Notes under the pieces: model-generated
What the model saw: the letters and a program-made list of their open reading frames with translations, nothing else
The model's database searches: none
Told to the model about the DNA's origin: nothing
Assembly (NCBI GenBank): GCA_027625915.1
Contig: JANTQA010000029.1
Span: forward strand, 8,990,001-9,054,000
Direction: 5' to 3'
DNA: 64,000 nucleotides
Origin: Anaeramoeba flamelloides
Taxonomy: Eukaryota > Metamonada > Anaeramoebidae
Made by a program: the position numbers and the translations under genes
Shown here: one piece after another, positions 11,249 through 22,757 of the stretch
Numbering within the stretch: the stretch's first letter is position 1
Layout: every line of letters starts with the position of its first letter

Positions 11249-11699
11249 ATGACCAACATTCAAAACAAAAGAGTAATTGAAGATCAAACAAAACGACTTC
11301 AAGTCAGTGTTGAACTAACAAAAGAAATTTTTGATAAAGTCATTGAAGAATCTGGGCTTTCTGAAAATATTCATAAATGTGCTGAAAAATTTGCAGGTTT
11401 AGAGAAAAACACAATACAGGCAACCGAAGATATGATTACAAGTGTAAATCCAAAACACCAACAGATCTCAAACTCGTAAATCTTTTGTTATTTTTTTTCA
11501 TTGTTTTTTTTCTTTTTTTTCTTTTTTTCTCATAAAGTATATTTTTTTTTTTATTTTTTTTTCTATTTCACTATTTTATGCAAAATTAATATTTACAATC
11601 ATTTCAAATAGACTTGATAAAATTATTGAAACGGTAGAGAATGTTGAATTTATGAATATGAAAAATGAATTTAATAATCTAATTTCTGGTATTTTTTAA
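11249..11699 (+). CDS. Small two-exon coiled-coil protein, BORCS7-like candidate
   Basis: Exon 1 is 11249-11475 and exon 2 is 11612-11699, joined across a 136-bp GT-AG intron (donor GTAAAT, acceptor AAATAG). The Met at 11249 gives MTNIQNKRVIEDQTKR. The product is 104 residues, almost all predicted helix with heptad-like spacing, no membrane segment, ending NNLISGIF and TAA. Length and a weak pattern (LTKEIFDKV, a central AEK, then ATED) recall BORCS7, a roughly 105-residue subunit of the BORC complex that positions lysosomes. That match is from memory of the family and is not strong. It could be another small helical adaptor. The conserved frame across a clean intron makes a real gene more likely than chance. 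Confidence 0.6.
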
Positions 11700-14109
11700 A
11701 ATAAATAAAATTAAACAAAAAAGTTTTTTGTTTCTTTGGGTTGTTCATAAAAAAAAAAAAAGAAAACAACAAACAAAAAGAAATGAAAAATCAGATTTAT
11801 AAATGAATTCCTTTAATAGAAATTTTAATAATACACAATTGCTGTTTTCAGAAAAGCTGATCTTTTTATTTCGTTTTTTTTTTTTTCTAATAATAATAAC
11901 ATTTAACGACGACGTTTGCAATTCAACAATTTGTCTCAAATCAATATACTCCAATCTCATTTACAGTATGAAAGAATGATCTTTAAAATATACTCCAATT
12001 TGGATCAAAAAATCATTTTATGTCATTTTTTAAATGATTAAGAAATTTTGAGATACGTGAACTCGAACAACTTGTTAAGCATTGTGAAAATGAAAAAAAA
12101 AAAATAATCACGATTTTTTAAAATTAAAAACACTCTCTCAATTAAAAACTTCAAATCTAAATGATCGTATTGTCAATGATCAAAAATCATTGAGTTACTT
12201 TGAATTGTTACATTATCTTCACAAACCATTAATCTGTTCCTTCCTACTGTGAAAATTTGTGTACATAGAAATTGGTTGTCGATTATAAAATTGTGTTTTT
12301 TGAAATCGAAAATTCAATTTCAATCAAGAGATCAAAATTTCAACTTCTCTTACTTCATTCGAGTTATTTTTTTTTTAAAAACAAAAACAAAAATTAAATT
12401 TTCTCAAGAATTGAAATCACAGAAACCATGGAAACTTGAAAGTATTTTTCGATCTTTGTTTTTCAATTGTCAAAACCTGAGATTTTAACAATTTTGCTTA
12501 TTGAAGATCCACACTAATGTCAGTATTTTAAAGAATTTGTTTCTCAATTTCCAAAACCAAAAAATGGATAACTTATTTTTAATCTTGTATTATAAATTTT
12601 ACAGTTTATGATGAGCTTTAATAACCCTTTTACAGCTTGTTGTACAAAATAAAATTTCAGAAGAGAAAATCAATTTCAGGGTCTTATAAATTTTCACGGT
12701 AGGGCTGTAACGAATATATTAATTATTACAAAGAAATTGTGATTTTCTCTTATTTTAGTTTTTTTTTTTTTTTTTTTCTACGCTTTCTTTCTTTTTGTTT
12801 TTCTTTGAATTGGATTCCACCCCCATGACTAAGAGTAGAGTGTCTCCTTGAATTGTTGTTGGAACAACAGGATCCATGCCCAACGTACTTCACATTTTTA
12901 ATACTTTTTTGATAAATTTTTTTTTGTTTGGATCGTTTCTCTCAGAGTCCAATTTGTTGTATCAAGATAAATTGTGTTGAGGCTTTGTGGGGAAAAGGTT
13001 TTGAAGAATTTTTAATGAAAGGATCTTTTGGAAATAATATTTGTTAAGATTAGTCATTTTTTTGTATTTATATAAAAAAACAATATTGTGTAAGTTGAGA
13101 AAAAATGATCATTCAATTTTTGGAAATGGGGATTTTAGTGGATTCAATGCAAGGCCAAGCCAATCATCGTGGCCATTATTCAAAAAAGTCTTTATTTTAA
13201 AATAACAAAGACTTTTCATAAAAAAATTTCACTTTTCTCCCAATCAACCTTCAATGTCATTATTTAAAACCTTCTCGGCTAAACTCAGAAATCAAAAAAA
13301 AAAAAAAACATAGAAAATGGCCAACAATGTGTAAGGGTTTTAAAAAATGACATAGAAGGACTTTTTTTTTAAAAGTCAATTTTTGCCAACCTTCTTTGTC
13401 ATTTTGATATACTAGTCTGTAAAATTCAGTAAAAATTTAACATTTTTTCCTTCTTAGATGTCACTGAATAAAAAGTTGTGAGATTTATCATCCACCAAAT
13501 CTTTATAAAAACATATAATTGTATGAATTTCAATTTACAAACGTAGTCGTTAAATTCGTTTGGGAAAATTACCTTATTCCAAAATCGCATTCTGAAATTT
13601 TTTAAAAATATTTCCAATAATAGATTTAAAAATAAAATTTAATAGATCAAAAACAAACAATTTGTACACATATTCATGATTTTTTATGTTTCTGATAAAT
13701 TCAAAAAAAAATCAAAAAAATTTTTGGTTTAATTTCCTTTTTTGTAAATATTATAACTTACTTTTAAAACAGTTCTTGACAAAGAATATTTTAAAGATCT
13801 ACTAATTTTACAAAGTTTATTAGCACTTAAATCAATTAAAAAGCTATATTGCAAGTAGTTTAAAAAAATTTCAATGATGAAAAATGAAGTAAAAATTTTC
13901 ATTCATTTATTTGAATTTTTCAGTGGTTATCTATGAAAATTTGTTTTTTCTTTACAAAAAAAAAAAATTTTCTCCAAAACACAAAAATCTGAAAAAAAAA
14001 GAAATCCAATTCTTATTTACGTTTATAATTTAAAATTTATTTTTTCAAACTTCTTGGGTAATTTCCCTTTATTCAAATTTCGAGATGTTTCAATGTCTTA
14101 TTACAAGCA
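11700..14109. other. Region with one possible exon and a repeat, otherwise no gene
   Basis: 12818-12893 is unusually GC-rich and reads on the minus strand MDPVVPTTIQGDTLLLVMG from an ATG at 12877; this may be a short exon (see findings). 13745-13925 is repeat I, inverted relative to 7756-7915. Around 13175-13215 there is a small hairpin (AAAGTCTTTATTTT and its complement). Nothing else is recognised. Confidence 0.4.
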
Positions 14110-14362
14110 CTAAACTCCAATTCAAATATTTTTTAGAAAACTAAATAGAGTTTAAAATACTTCAAACGATATATTTATTTAGGAAAATTTTTGATTAAAA
14201 GTTACGAATTTAGTCACTTCAAAATTCTCTCTTTACCAGGCTAAGTCTCCAACTCTTGGTTCTTAACAAAAAAAAAACGGAAAAATACAATAAATTGTGG
14301 GTTTTTTTTTTAATATTTTTGTTTTTGGGTGTGTCCAAATTTTTGGAATGGGGTTTAGTTTA
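14110..14362. repeat. Fragment with Tc1/mariner-like right end, related to repeat F
   Basis: Begins TAAACTCCAATTCAAATATT, similar to the family G ends, and finishes with GGGTGTGTCCAAATTTTTGG and TTTA at 14361-14362. The middle (14130-14270) matches 49320-49470, the tail of repeat F copy 2. Confidence 0.5.
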
Positions 14363-14745
14363 ATAAAAAAATGCGAAACATATTTTAATTGTAATATAGT
14401 TGTAAAAATTAAAATTTTAAAATATTTTTTTTTACTAGATTAAAAAGAAAAAACAAATCCAAAATATAGGTTTGTTATTAAAATTTAAAATAAATCCAAA
14501 AAATCAAATGAAACTAAAATTTAAACAAGTACATTTTTTTCAAAATTCGGGTTTTAAAAGTGCTAACTTTGTACAATTGACTTTTTTTTTTTAGATTCTT
14601 AGTTTCTAACATTTTATTATTCATGCAAAATTGGCTTTAAATATTTTAGATGAGATATAATTCAAGTCATAAGAATTTCATATTTCAGATATCTTTATTG
14701 ATCAGCGAAAATAATAAAAAAAATATAGGAAAATGTTTTTTCTAC

Positions 14746-15810
14746 TAAACTCAATTCCAAAAATTGGGGCACACCTTCAAAATCAATTTAATTCCAAGAA
14801 AAGTGATATTTGACTCTTAAATAGAAACATTAGATATTAACAATCAATGTAAATAATTTTAAAGTTAATTATTTATCATTTTTTTTCATTATTTTTTGAT
14901 TTTTGATTTTCAATAATTGTTTTAATTTTTTTTGGATTCTTTTTTTTCAAATAAAAAAAAAATATACTTTTTTTTTCAAAACTTTTCGAAAATCTCAAAA
15001 TCACTTTAAAATAAAATTTAAAAGTTTTCATTCTGATCACAAAAAAAAAATTTTTTCTCTCGCAAAAAGAAAAAAGATTCTTTTTTTATCAAGAAAAAAA
15101 TTTTTTGAAAAAAAATCATGATATGGTGTGCTAGGGCACATGGCCTACAAACAGAACTTATTATTATTAATGGAAGCGTGAATAATAAATGTATTATTAA
15201 TGATATTATCAAAAAAATCAAAGGAAATTCAACTCGCTAATTCAGAATATAGTGAGTTGAAATGGATTTTCCAAAAGGATGGAGCTTGTCCACATACCTC
15301 AAAAAAAAAAAAACTCAAACTTACTTAAATTGGGGATGTAATGTTCTGGACCCTTGACCCCCAATTCCACAAATTTAAATCCAATTGGGAATTTATGGAT
15401 ACTAAACTGAAAAATTGTAACCAAATAACGAAGAAGAATTTTTTCAATTTTCACAAATGTAAGAAATACTTTGAGTTGGGAAACCTAAAATAATTAGTAA
15501 ACTCTATATTTAAAAGGATAGATTTAGTTATCAAAAGACAAGCTGAATCTATTAATAGTTTTTATTAATTTTTCTTTCAATAAAAATGGATTTTTTGGTA
15601 ACCGTGTTCCAAACATAGGGGCACATTTTTTTTATTTTTTCTTTTTTATTTATCGAATTGATTTTTAAATTTACTATAAAATATATAAATAGTATTAATT
15701 AAATATTTCCGTGTCTTTTATTGTTTTTAAGTTCAAGTATCATGCATTTTGGAGTATATTTTTATTAATGTAATTTTTTTTTTGTGTCCCATTTTTTGGA
15801 ATTGAGTTTA
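14746..15810 (+). mobile_element. Tc1/mariner DNA transposon, degenerate
   Basis: 1,065 bp between TA dinucleotides, with inverted ends AACTCAATTCCAAAAATTGG and the complementary CCATTTTTTGGAATTGAGTT. The length and a transposase relic in its middle fit an IS630-Tc1-mariner element. A second terminus-like sequence at about 15612-15626 suggests a short internal rearrangement or nested copy. Confidence 0.75.
15117..15420 (+). pseudogene. Tc1/mariner transposase fragment
   Basis: 15117-15221 reads IMIWCARAHGLQTELIIING, then SVNNKCIINDIIKKI, matching the Tc1 transposase segment before the second catalytic Asp. 15272-15300 reads QKDGACPHTSK, the counterpart of the family's QDNAPCHTS box. 15350-15405 contains PNSTNLNPIGNLW, the counterpart of PDLNPIENLW with the catalytic Glu changed to Gly. 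Frames change between these boxes and there are stops, so it is not active. Confidence 0.85.
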
Positions 15811-16138
15811 TTTGACAATTAAAAAAATGTCAAATCATTTTTTAGAATTTGGTTCTTTTTTTTTTTTAACTACCAAGAAATAATTAAAAAAAAAAAAAAA
15901 AAAAAAACAATTGAGAAGTATTTGTTTTTACTCTGAATGGGATATTAATTTTTTTAAAATTTTTTAATGGGGCAATACTTGTATTTTTATTAAAAACAAT
16001 TCTAAAATACTTTAAAACTAACTATTGAATTTCAAATTGATAAGTTCATATGAAAAAACTTTTATAAAAATTATGTCAAGGATTGTCGATTCCCCTATTT
16101 TGTTAAAAATATTTTGATTTTTCCTATTTTTATAAAGT

Positions 16139-16360
16139 CAGTTTCACTTTTACGATACAAACTTTCAACACATTTTAAGGCAATAAAAAATCTCAAATTT
16201 AGGCACAAAATTTGGATTTTTTTTTTTTTCACCAATTATTTTTTAAAAATTCTTAATTTTGTGATTTAATTTGGAATTTTTTTTTATACAAATTATTTCA
16301 CTAGAATTTGAATTTTGTGCCTAATTTTTCTGGACAGTTTATTTCTTAAAAGGAGAACTG
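16139..16360. mobile_element. Foldback MITE family M, copy 1 (diverged)
   Basis: 222 bp with imperfect inverted ends CAGTTTCACTTTTACGATAC and the complement of CCCAGTTCTCCTTTTAAG; inner arms carry CTCAAATTTAGGCACAAAAT. Same design as 20108-20298. Confidence 0.6.
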
Positions 16361-16589
16361 GGACATGAAAAAAATCACTTTATTTCAAAACAAATACTAT
16401 AATTGTTTTTAACTTGAAAAAAAAAATAATTAATTTATTCAACATGGATTTCAAACTTATTTTTTCTTGTTCTTTTATAAAAAAATATCAGAAAAATAAC
16501 CAGACTATTCAAATAAAAAATTGTCTGGAAATATTTTTTAAAATTTGGAAAATTCAACTTAGTTTCAGAGGATAAAGCAAACCCCGGTA

Positions 16590-16975
16590 TTATTATTTAC
16601 ATTACTAAAAACTAAATATTAATATCAATTAAATGAAGTAATAAATTAACTTTAAATAAAAATCCATTTTATTATTTTCATTCAAATTAACAAAAAAAAA
16701 AATGGTATCTCATTTTTTATCGACATCATAGAAGTGTTTTGGAAATCTCAAAAATAGTCAAATTTTTCAACAAATTTTTAATGATATAAATTAATAAAAG
16801 AAAAATCCATATCAAATGTTAGTACGAAAAAAACAGTTATTATTTTGTATCTTCATATTTTGTTTTAATCATTTTTATTTTTTTTTTTGATTAATTGAGC
16901 TTTTCTTTTTCTTTTTTGGGTTGTATTAGGGTACCTAATTAAAAATTTTGTTAATATTTTGAAAAAAAGTGAAAC
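16590..16975. mobile_element. MITE family D, diverged tandem copy
   Basis: Shares the middle of 16976-17368, for example the run around 16730-16800 with TTTTGGAAATCTCAAAAATAG. Its right end abuts the next copy. Confidence 0.45.
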
Positions 16976-17368
16976 AGGAAAAAAAGTGAAACACGATTTT
17001 TAATTGGGAACCTTACTGAAAATGAAAAGTAAAATCAATAAAAAGAAGAAATCAATTAACTTCAAATAATAACCCATTATATTATTTTCAATCAACCCAA
17101 CAAATACAATTTAAATCTACTCTTATCGAAATTCTTTGTGTCGTTTTGGAAATCACAAAAGTAGTCAATTTTTTTCAGCAAATTTTTAATAATTAATCAA
17201 TCAACGAAAAACCGACACAAAAAGATAGTATTAAAAAAACTGTTGTTGTGGCGAATACTTCATTTTGTCTTTGTTTATTTATTTATTCTTTTATTAATAG
17301 ATCTTACTTTGAATTTTCAGGTTCTATTAATGTTTCCAATTTAAAACCATATTTCACTTTTTTTCCAA
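16976..17368. mobile_element. MITE family D, copy 2
   Basis: Roughly 390 bp with inverted ends of about 50 bp: left AAAGTGAAACACGATTTTTA, right the complement including GAACCTGAAAATTCAAAG. Inverted homologue at 34395-34798 inside the Rab7 gene. Confidence 0.7.
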
Positions 17369-17399
17369 AATGGTTATTCTTTTTTTTTCAAAACAGTAA

Positions 17400-18110
17400 T
17401 TATTACCAAAAAAAATACTTTTTAATATGTATATTTTGAATCAATAATAAATAACACAATCTTAATTCACTTCAAAGAGTTTAAAATAACACAAGATAAA
17501 ATCTATCAAAGAGATTTTACTCTTATTTTGCAATTTTTTAAAGATTTTCAAACTAAAAGAATCGAATTCAAAGTAATAATTCTAAGAATAAAAAAAAAAT
17601 GATAAATAATATCATATTAACTGATTGTTATAATAATAGTTCACTTGTTTTAGACTCTTTAATATTTGAAAAAGAATATTACTTAATCTTTTAATTTTCG
17701 AGAAATTTTAATAAATATTAGTGAATAAAAATAGATAATCAATTTTTTCTGGATCTTATTGGGATTAAATATTTGTTATATTTTTCTTTTATTTTTAAAA
17801 TAAGATTAAAAGTTTCGAAGGCTATGTGTTCATACAAACCTCACAGAAATTACCCAAAGTGAGATATCATCAAAAAAAAAAGATTTTCAAGATTTTTCTT
17901 TTCTGTTTGGATCTAAACCCAAAAAATCAAAAAAAGAATCTAGATCTTTTGACTGAAAATTTCATTGGAAAAAAAGAATTCTTTTGAAAATGATAAATCA
18001 TTTCTCTAAAGCCGAGAAAGGATTTTGTTTCTCGGGTTTTATTGTATCCTTATGTAAATAATTATTCTATTATCTTTGATTAAAAACAATAAAATAATAT
18101 TTACTTGTGC
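17400..18110. repeat. Dispersed repeat J, copy 1
   Basis: About 700 bp matching 50610-51330 in the same orientation, with shared blocks such as ATTTGAAAAAGAATATTAC and a common end near TAATTATTCTATTA. No coding potential recognised and no clear terminal repeats. Confidence 0.65.
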
Positions 18111-18443
18111 TTTAAAGGCAAAAAAACAATCATTTTGACAGAAAATTGAGCAACAAATCAATACGGATAATTTTCAAGACAAAATCGAAGCGAACTCTTG
18201 ATCTTGATTGATGAGTGATAAAGATAAAAAAAAAAAAAAAAAAAAATTAAAAAAAAAATAATAAAAAAATCCAAAAAGCAAACCCAATAAAGAAAAAAAA
18301 AAAAGAAATTTGTTTTTAAAATTTTATTTCTTTTGATTTAGGAATATTAGTTTTTGTGTTCTTGAATAAATTTTGGTTATATTCTAAAAAGATTGTTTCT
18401 TTTTTTTTTTTTTTTTTTGTTATTTATTTCTCTTTTCTGAAAT

Positions 18444-19196
18444 TTACTTTTTTCCTTTTTTTTTTTGTTGTTGTTTCTTTTTTGGCTGTTGCTTCTTTTT
18501 TGGTTGCTGTTTTTTTTTTGGTTGTTTTTTTTGTTCTTGTTTTTTTGGTTGTTGCTTCTTTTTTGGTTGTTGTTTCTTTTTTGTTCCCTTTTTTTTTTCA
18601 ACTTCCATTCCCTTTTCTAAGTCTTTATGTAAATTGGTGGTCATAAACTTTTCTCTCTTTTCAAGGACACGTTTGTTTCTTCTTTCACGGGCGCTCTTTC
18701 TCTTTTCAATTCGTGCTTGTGCTTGTTGTTCAAGTTGCTCTTGTCTGATCTTTTCAGCCTTAGCTCTGTGGATGTGTTCAATCAAATTTCTCTTGTTTTT
18801 GAATTCATTACCTTTTGCTTTCAAGTAAAGTTCGTGGTATGTGTGACGATCGATTTTTCCAGAGTCTCTGTATTTCTTCAATAATCGTCTTAAGATTCTA
18901 ATTCTTCTGATCCACAAGATTTTTGGTGGCATACGTGTCTTTTTGGTACCTTTTCTTTTACCTAACCCGGTGTGTCTTCCCTTTCTTTTGGCAATCAATC
19001 TTTTTCTGAACCTTGTTCTGGAGACTGCATTTTCGGGCTTTTTGATGATTAAACCATCACGGTGGAGCTTTCGAATGCTTCTTCGAGAGTTGGACATAGA
19101 GATGGTTTGGATTTCATTAGGATCTAACCATACTCTTCTTTTACCGACACCAAGTACTGAGGATGCTAATCTTTTTTGGAGTTTTAAAGAAACCAT
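18444..19196 (-). CDS. RPL19: 60S ribosomal protein L19 (eL19)
   Basis: Cytosolic large-subunit ribosomal protein, single exon of 250 codons plus TAA. The N-terminus [20 protein letters not shown] and the boxes [26 protein letters not shown] and [17 protein letters not shown] are textbook eL19, followed by the long helix that crosses to the small subunit. The family is usually near 190-200 residues; this one has an extra tail of about 50 residues made of Lys/Gln/Pro repeats (KKKQQP). That tail mirrors the T-rich DNA at 18444-18600 and probably grew by repeat slippage. Overlapping plus-strand frames are shadows of it. The start is the first Met of the conserved N-terminus. Confidence 0.98.
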   Translation of the reverse strand: MVSLKLQKRLASSVLGVGKRRVWLDPNEIQTISMSNSRRSIRKLHRDGLIIKKPENAVSRTRFRKRLIAKRKGRHTGLGKRKGTKKTRMPPKILWIRRIRILRRLLKKYRDSGKIDRHTYHELYLKAKGNEFKNKRNLIEHIHRAKAEKIRQEQLEQQAQARIEKRKSARERRNKRVLEKREKFMTTNLHKDLEKGMEVEKKKGTKKKQQPKKKQQPKKQEQKKQPKKKQQPKKKQQPKKKQQQKKKGKK

Positions 19197-20107
19197 AAGA
19201 AATATATTTTGTAAAAAAAAATGAAATAAAAATTATGTGGTTTTGATCTCAAAATGTGTGTCAAGTTGCTATTCAAAATTTATTATCTTGGAAATTGATT
19301 CAAAAATTCAAAACTATTTAATGTAATTTATGAAGAGGAAACAAAAAAAGATTTAAGGAGGATAGAAAATTTCATGATTAATGAGAATTGAAACATACAA
19401 TATAGGAATAGCAAAAAAAATAAGGTTCCTTGATTTACCTGGCAACTCTTTTATTTTTTTTGAAATCCTTTCAAATTTTGAAAGGAATTAGAAGATCACA
19501 ATGCAACAACTTTCAATATAAAAGTTTTTACAAGTTAAAACTTTTAAAAACTTGCAATTTAAATTACTATCCGCTTTTAAGTTTTCATAAAAAGAGTTTC
19601 AGGTTTTTGAAAGCTTACAAATCTTTTTCTTTTCAATAACCTCAAAATTTCATTAAAATCCCGAATGTTTCTAAAGTTATTTTAATTATTTTTTACCCTT
19701 TTTTTAGTTTTAAAAAACTTTGAATCAAGTAGTTGTAATTTGAAAAAATTTGAATTAATATAAGAGAAAATGAATTCTTTCAAACTCTTGGGCGGATAGT
19801 AAAAACAAGTATTAAACATATTTATCTGGCTTGTACTATTCTTTTCATAGATAATAAATAAACAAAATATACAATATTGAATTGATTTTTGATTGAAGAA
19901 AAACCAAAATATGGTATATTTGAAAAAATTATAAAAAAGGAGGAATAGGAGTTTATAAAGGAGACACCGTTTCAACTTTAGTGTTTGGATTTGTAAGCTG
20001 CATTTTTATTGGAAAAATAAACAGATTTAGTTCATCATGCTCAAATGTTTGTCGATGAATTGATTTAAATAATGCAATTACATATTCCATAAATTGACAA
20101 ATACTGC
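19197..20107. other. Upstream flank of eL19, no gene recognised
   Basis: AT-rich. Open frames at 19430-19639 and 19682-19975 show no family features. The eL19 promoter must lie here, but I cannot point to a specific element. Confidence 0.4.
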
Positions 20108-20298
20108 CAGTTCCACTTTTAAGACACAAACTTTGAAGGAAATTTAACTTACAAAAAAAATCTCAAATTAAGGTACAAAATTCAAATTCTAGTAAAATAC
20201 ATTGAGTAAAAAAACAAATTTCAAAAAATGTGCTTTAATTTGAGATTTTTTTTGTGCCTTAAATTTTCTTCAAAGTCCGTCTCTTAAAAGTGGAACTG
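20108..20298. mobile_element. Foldback MITE family M, copy 2
   Basis: 191 bp that is almost all inverted repeat: arms of about 60 bp beginning CAGTTCCACTTTTAAGA, containing CAAAAAAAATCTCAAATTAA, and returning to GTGGAACTG. Non-coding; would fold into one long stem. Confidence 0.8.
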
Positions 20299-20444
20299 AT
20301 CGTAGTTGAAAAGAAATAACAATTATTTATTTCTTGTGAGAAAGGAGTAATCAAAGAAAATTTACTAAATAAAAAAGAGAAGAAGAAAAATAATTAAAAT
20401 ATGAAAGTAAAAAAATATTATATCATTTACCTAACTAAATTAAA

Positions 20445-20640
20445 AATTATCCACTTTCGTTAGGTTTTTCAGGATTAGAAAGAATTGAGTAAAATACGGG
20501 ATTTTACTAAATTCTTTCGAATTCTGGAAAATCGCCATCAGCTTTTTATTAATTCGAGAAATAAAAAGAAAATTTTTGAAATTTTCTTTTTATTTTTCAA
20601 ATTAAAAAAAATCTAGGCACGTGACGACACGCCACCTAAA
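20445..20640. repeat. Chained-hairpin array (family C), copy 2
   Basis: Two hairpins in series: 20474-20532 (GGATTAGAAAGAATTGAG ... AATTCTTTCGAATTCTGG) and about 20538-20606 (arms around GAAATAAAAAGAAAATTT). It ends near CACGTGACGACACGCCACC, an inverted form of the array terminus. Confidence 0.75.
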
Positions 20641-20649
20641 AGGAGGGGT

Positions 20650-21299
20650 AAAAACCCAATAGAAAGAAAAGAAAAGAAGATTTTCAAGAATTTGAAATGA
20701 ATCTTAATATTAAAAAACTCTTAAAATCAAACCAATTATCTGAAATATGATATCTAGGATTTTTTTTTGAAAGAGAAAAACAATTATAAAAAAACTTTGA
20801 AAAAGTAAAAGACGATTTTAAAAAAATCAAAATGCTTTTCAACCAGCAAAATTTAGGGAATGGGAAAAATTACAAATGTTTAATTAAATTTAAAAGTCAA
20901 TTATTTGATGAATTTGTAAGTTTTAATCAAATACAAAATGATTTCAATGCGATATATGTTTGTATAAATAAAGAGGTAACAATATTTTTAAAAATTAATC
21001 AACACTTGCCCAAGAATAATTGACCAAACTGAAGCAAAAATAGACCAAATAAGAATTTCAATAAATAAAAACGATTTAAACTCTTAAAGAAATTTGAAAT
21101 TCTTGAGGTTTGATCACCTATCAAAAATTAAAAATTTCAAATAAAGATAAGGAAAATATCAACTGGGAAATAGAAAACTTAAAATTGTTAGTTGCAAATA
21201 TCAATCAATTTTTAGAAAATTAATAATCAAGAAGTCTGGATGGAACTATTAGGAATATTTAAAGATTATTAGATATAACAACAAAATTAATAAACAGTC
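20650..21299 (+). pseudogene. LINE relic, RT thumb region
   Basis: 20745-20775 reads YLGFFFERE, the counterpart of the RT YLGxxF box, followed by KNFEKVKDDFKKIKMLFNQQ. The stretch from about 21035 (EAKIDQIRISIN) has a counterpart in 30495-30540 (EAKIDLARIKIN). Frames are broken. It is bounded on both sides by hairpin arrays. Confidence 0.65.
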
Positions 21300-21425
21300 C
21301 TGTCGTAAAGTTCCTTAGAGTGGTGTAAAGTATCTTAAACTACACTGTTTTTTTTAATTTGTGAAATGAAAAGAAAATTCAATAAATTTTCTGTGTATTT
21401 CAAAAAGTAAAAAAAAAGTTAACAA
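21300..21425. repeat. Chained-hairpin array (family C), copy 3 (short)
   Basis: Begins TGTCGTAAAGTTCCTTAGAG, a variant of the family terminus, followed by one hairpin at 21351-21420 (arms around GTGAAATGAAAAGAAAATT). Confidence 0.65.
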
Positions 21426-22195
21426 ATATAAGCTATTTCAAAAAAAGTTTGGCAAATTTGTTTTGAAATATATTTATTAAACTAAATCTTCAAAAAAGTA
21501 TTTAAATATACACAATCATTAATACCTATTTATTGATTCTTACTAATAATTCAATTTATTTATTAGTATGTTGTTACACAAATAAAATTGTAGTAAATTT
21601 TCTGATCTTGGTTTTATCTGATATTTTTTAAGGGCGGAAATTGTTTATAATCATTTTCTTTTTGCTCAAAAAAAATCATTTTCATAAATTTTATAATACC
21701 AACTACTTTTTAAATAGAATTGTATATATATATATATATACGATTGTTTAAAAAATCGTTTTTACCCTTTCTATATTTCTAGTTTTTTATTTGAAATTGT
21801 TCGGACATTTTTTTCTCCAAAAAAAGTGAATTTTTTTTTCGTTTATTTTTTGGAAATATTTCATTGTAGGTCTTTTTAAATAACTATCATTGGTCATTGA
21901 TTCAATGGATATTAATATTTAAATTAATTTGGTCTTGTCAATTAAAAAAAACAACAACTAACAAAAATGATTTTTTATGAATGTAAAAAAAACATACCCC
22001 TTTTTTGGAAATATCCGAAGTGTAAATTAATTTCCTCCCTTCGAAATAAAAAAATATATTATATTTTTTAGGATTTTTACAAAATCAAATTTCAAAATTC
22101 CTTTATTAGTCAAAAAAACTTGAATGAATTTTCGAGTAAAATTTTATTTGATATGTTTACTTGTTAAAGAACTTTTAATTCAGATGATATGAAAG
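21426..22195. other. AT-rich spacer with (TA)n
   Basis: No gene. A TA dinucleotide microsatellite lies at about 21722-21741. Confidence 0.5.
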
Positions 22196-22757
22196 TATTT
22201 TTCTACTTAACCCCTTTTCAAAAATTGTGAATCGCCTGAAATAATAAATTGAAAAAAAAATTATCCTTTAGTATTCAAGAACAATTAATAACTAAATCTG
22301 ATTGGTAATTTACTTTTAAGTCATTATAAATGTATAAAGGCCTGATATATTAAAAATTAAAAAAAAATAAAACATAAAACTTAAAAAAAGTGAGTCATAA
22401 TTTTTGAAATGAGCATTATGGATTTTTTATTACTGAACTTTCACTGAAAAAAAGTTGAACAACAAGATTTTTTATGAATAATTAAATTCATTTTCAAAGA
22501 CACTACTTAGTCACAATTTTCAAAGTGATAATTTGTCTTTTCGAAGATCTCTTTTTTTTTTCCACAATATCTTTTTTTTAAAAAAAAAAAAAAAAACAAA
22601 AAAAAAAATTTGAAAAAGCAAAACTAAAAATTTGCAAAATTAGAAAAAATGATTCTGATCCACAAATTTGAAAATATTTTTTTGATAAGAATCTGGAATA
22701 AACCCTCAAAACAACTCCCATTAACATTATAAAGTGAGTCAAAATTTTGGAAAAATA
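22196..22757. repeat. Dispersed repeat B, copy 1
   Basis: About 560 bp present three times in the same orientation (here, 29344-29943, 42560-43147). Shared blocks include TTTTTATTACTGAACTTTCA and TCTTTTCGAAGATCTCTTTT. All copies end sharply after AAAAATAGTTTA. No reading frame is conserved and no terminal inverted repeat is seen; class unknown. Confidence 0.75.

Noticed and set aside
18356-19224. Open frames on the plus strand and in another minus frame over the eL19 gene
   Set aside because: They are shadows of eL19; their Phe/Leu/Ser-rich or Asn/Lys-rich sequence mirrors the repeat tail.
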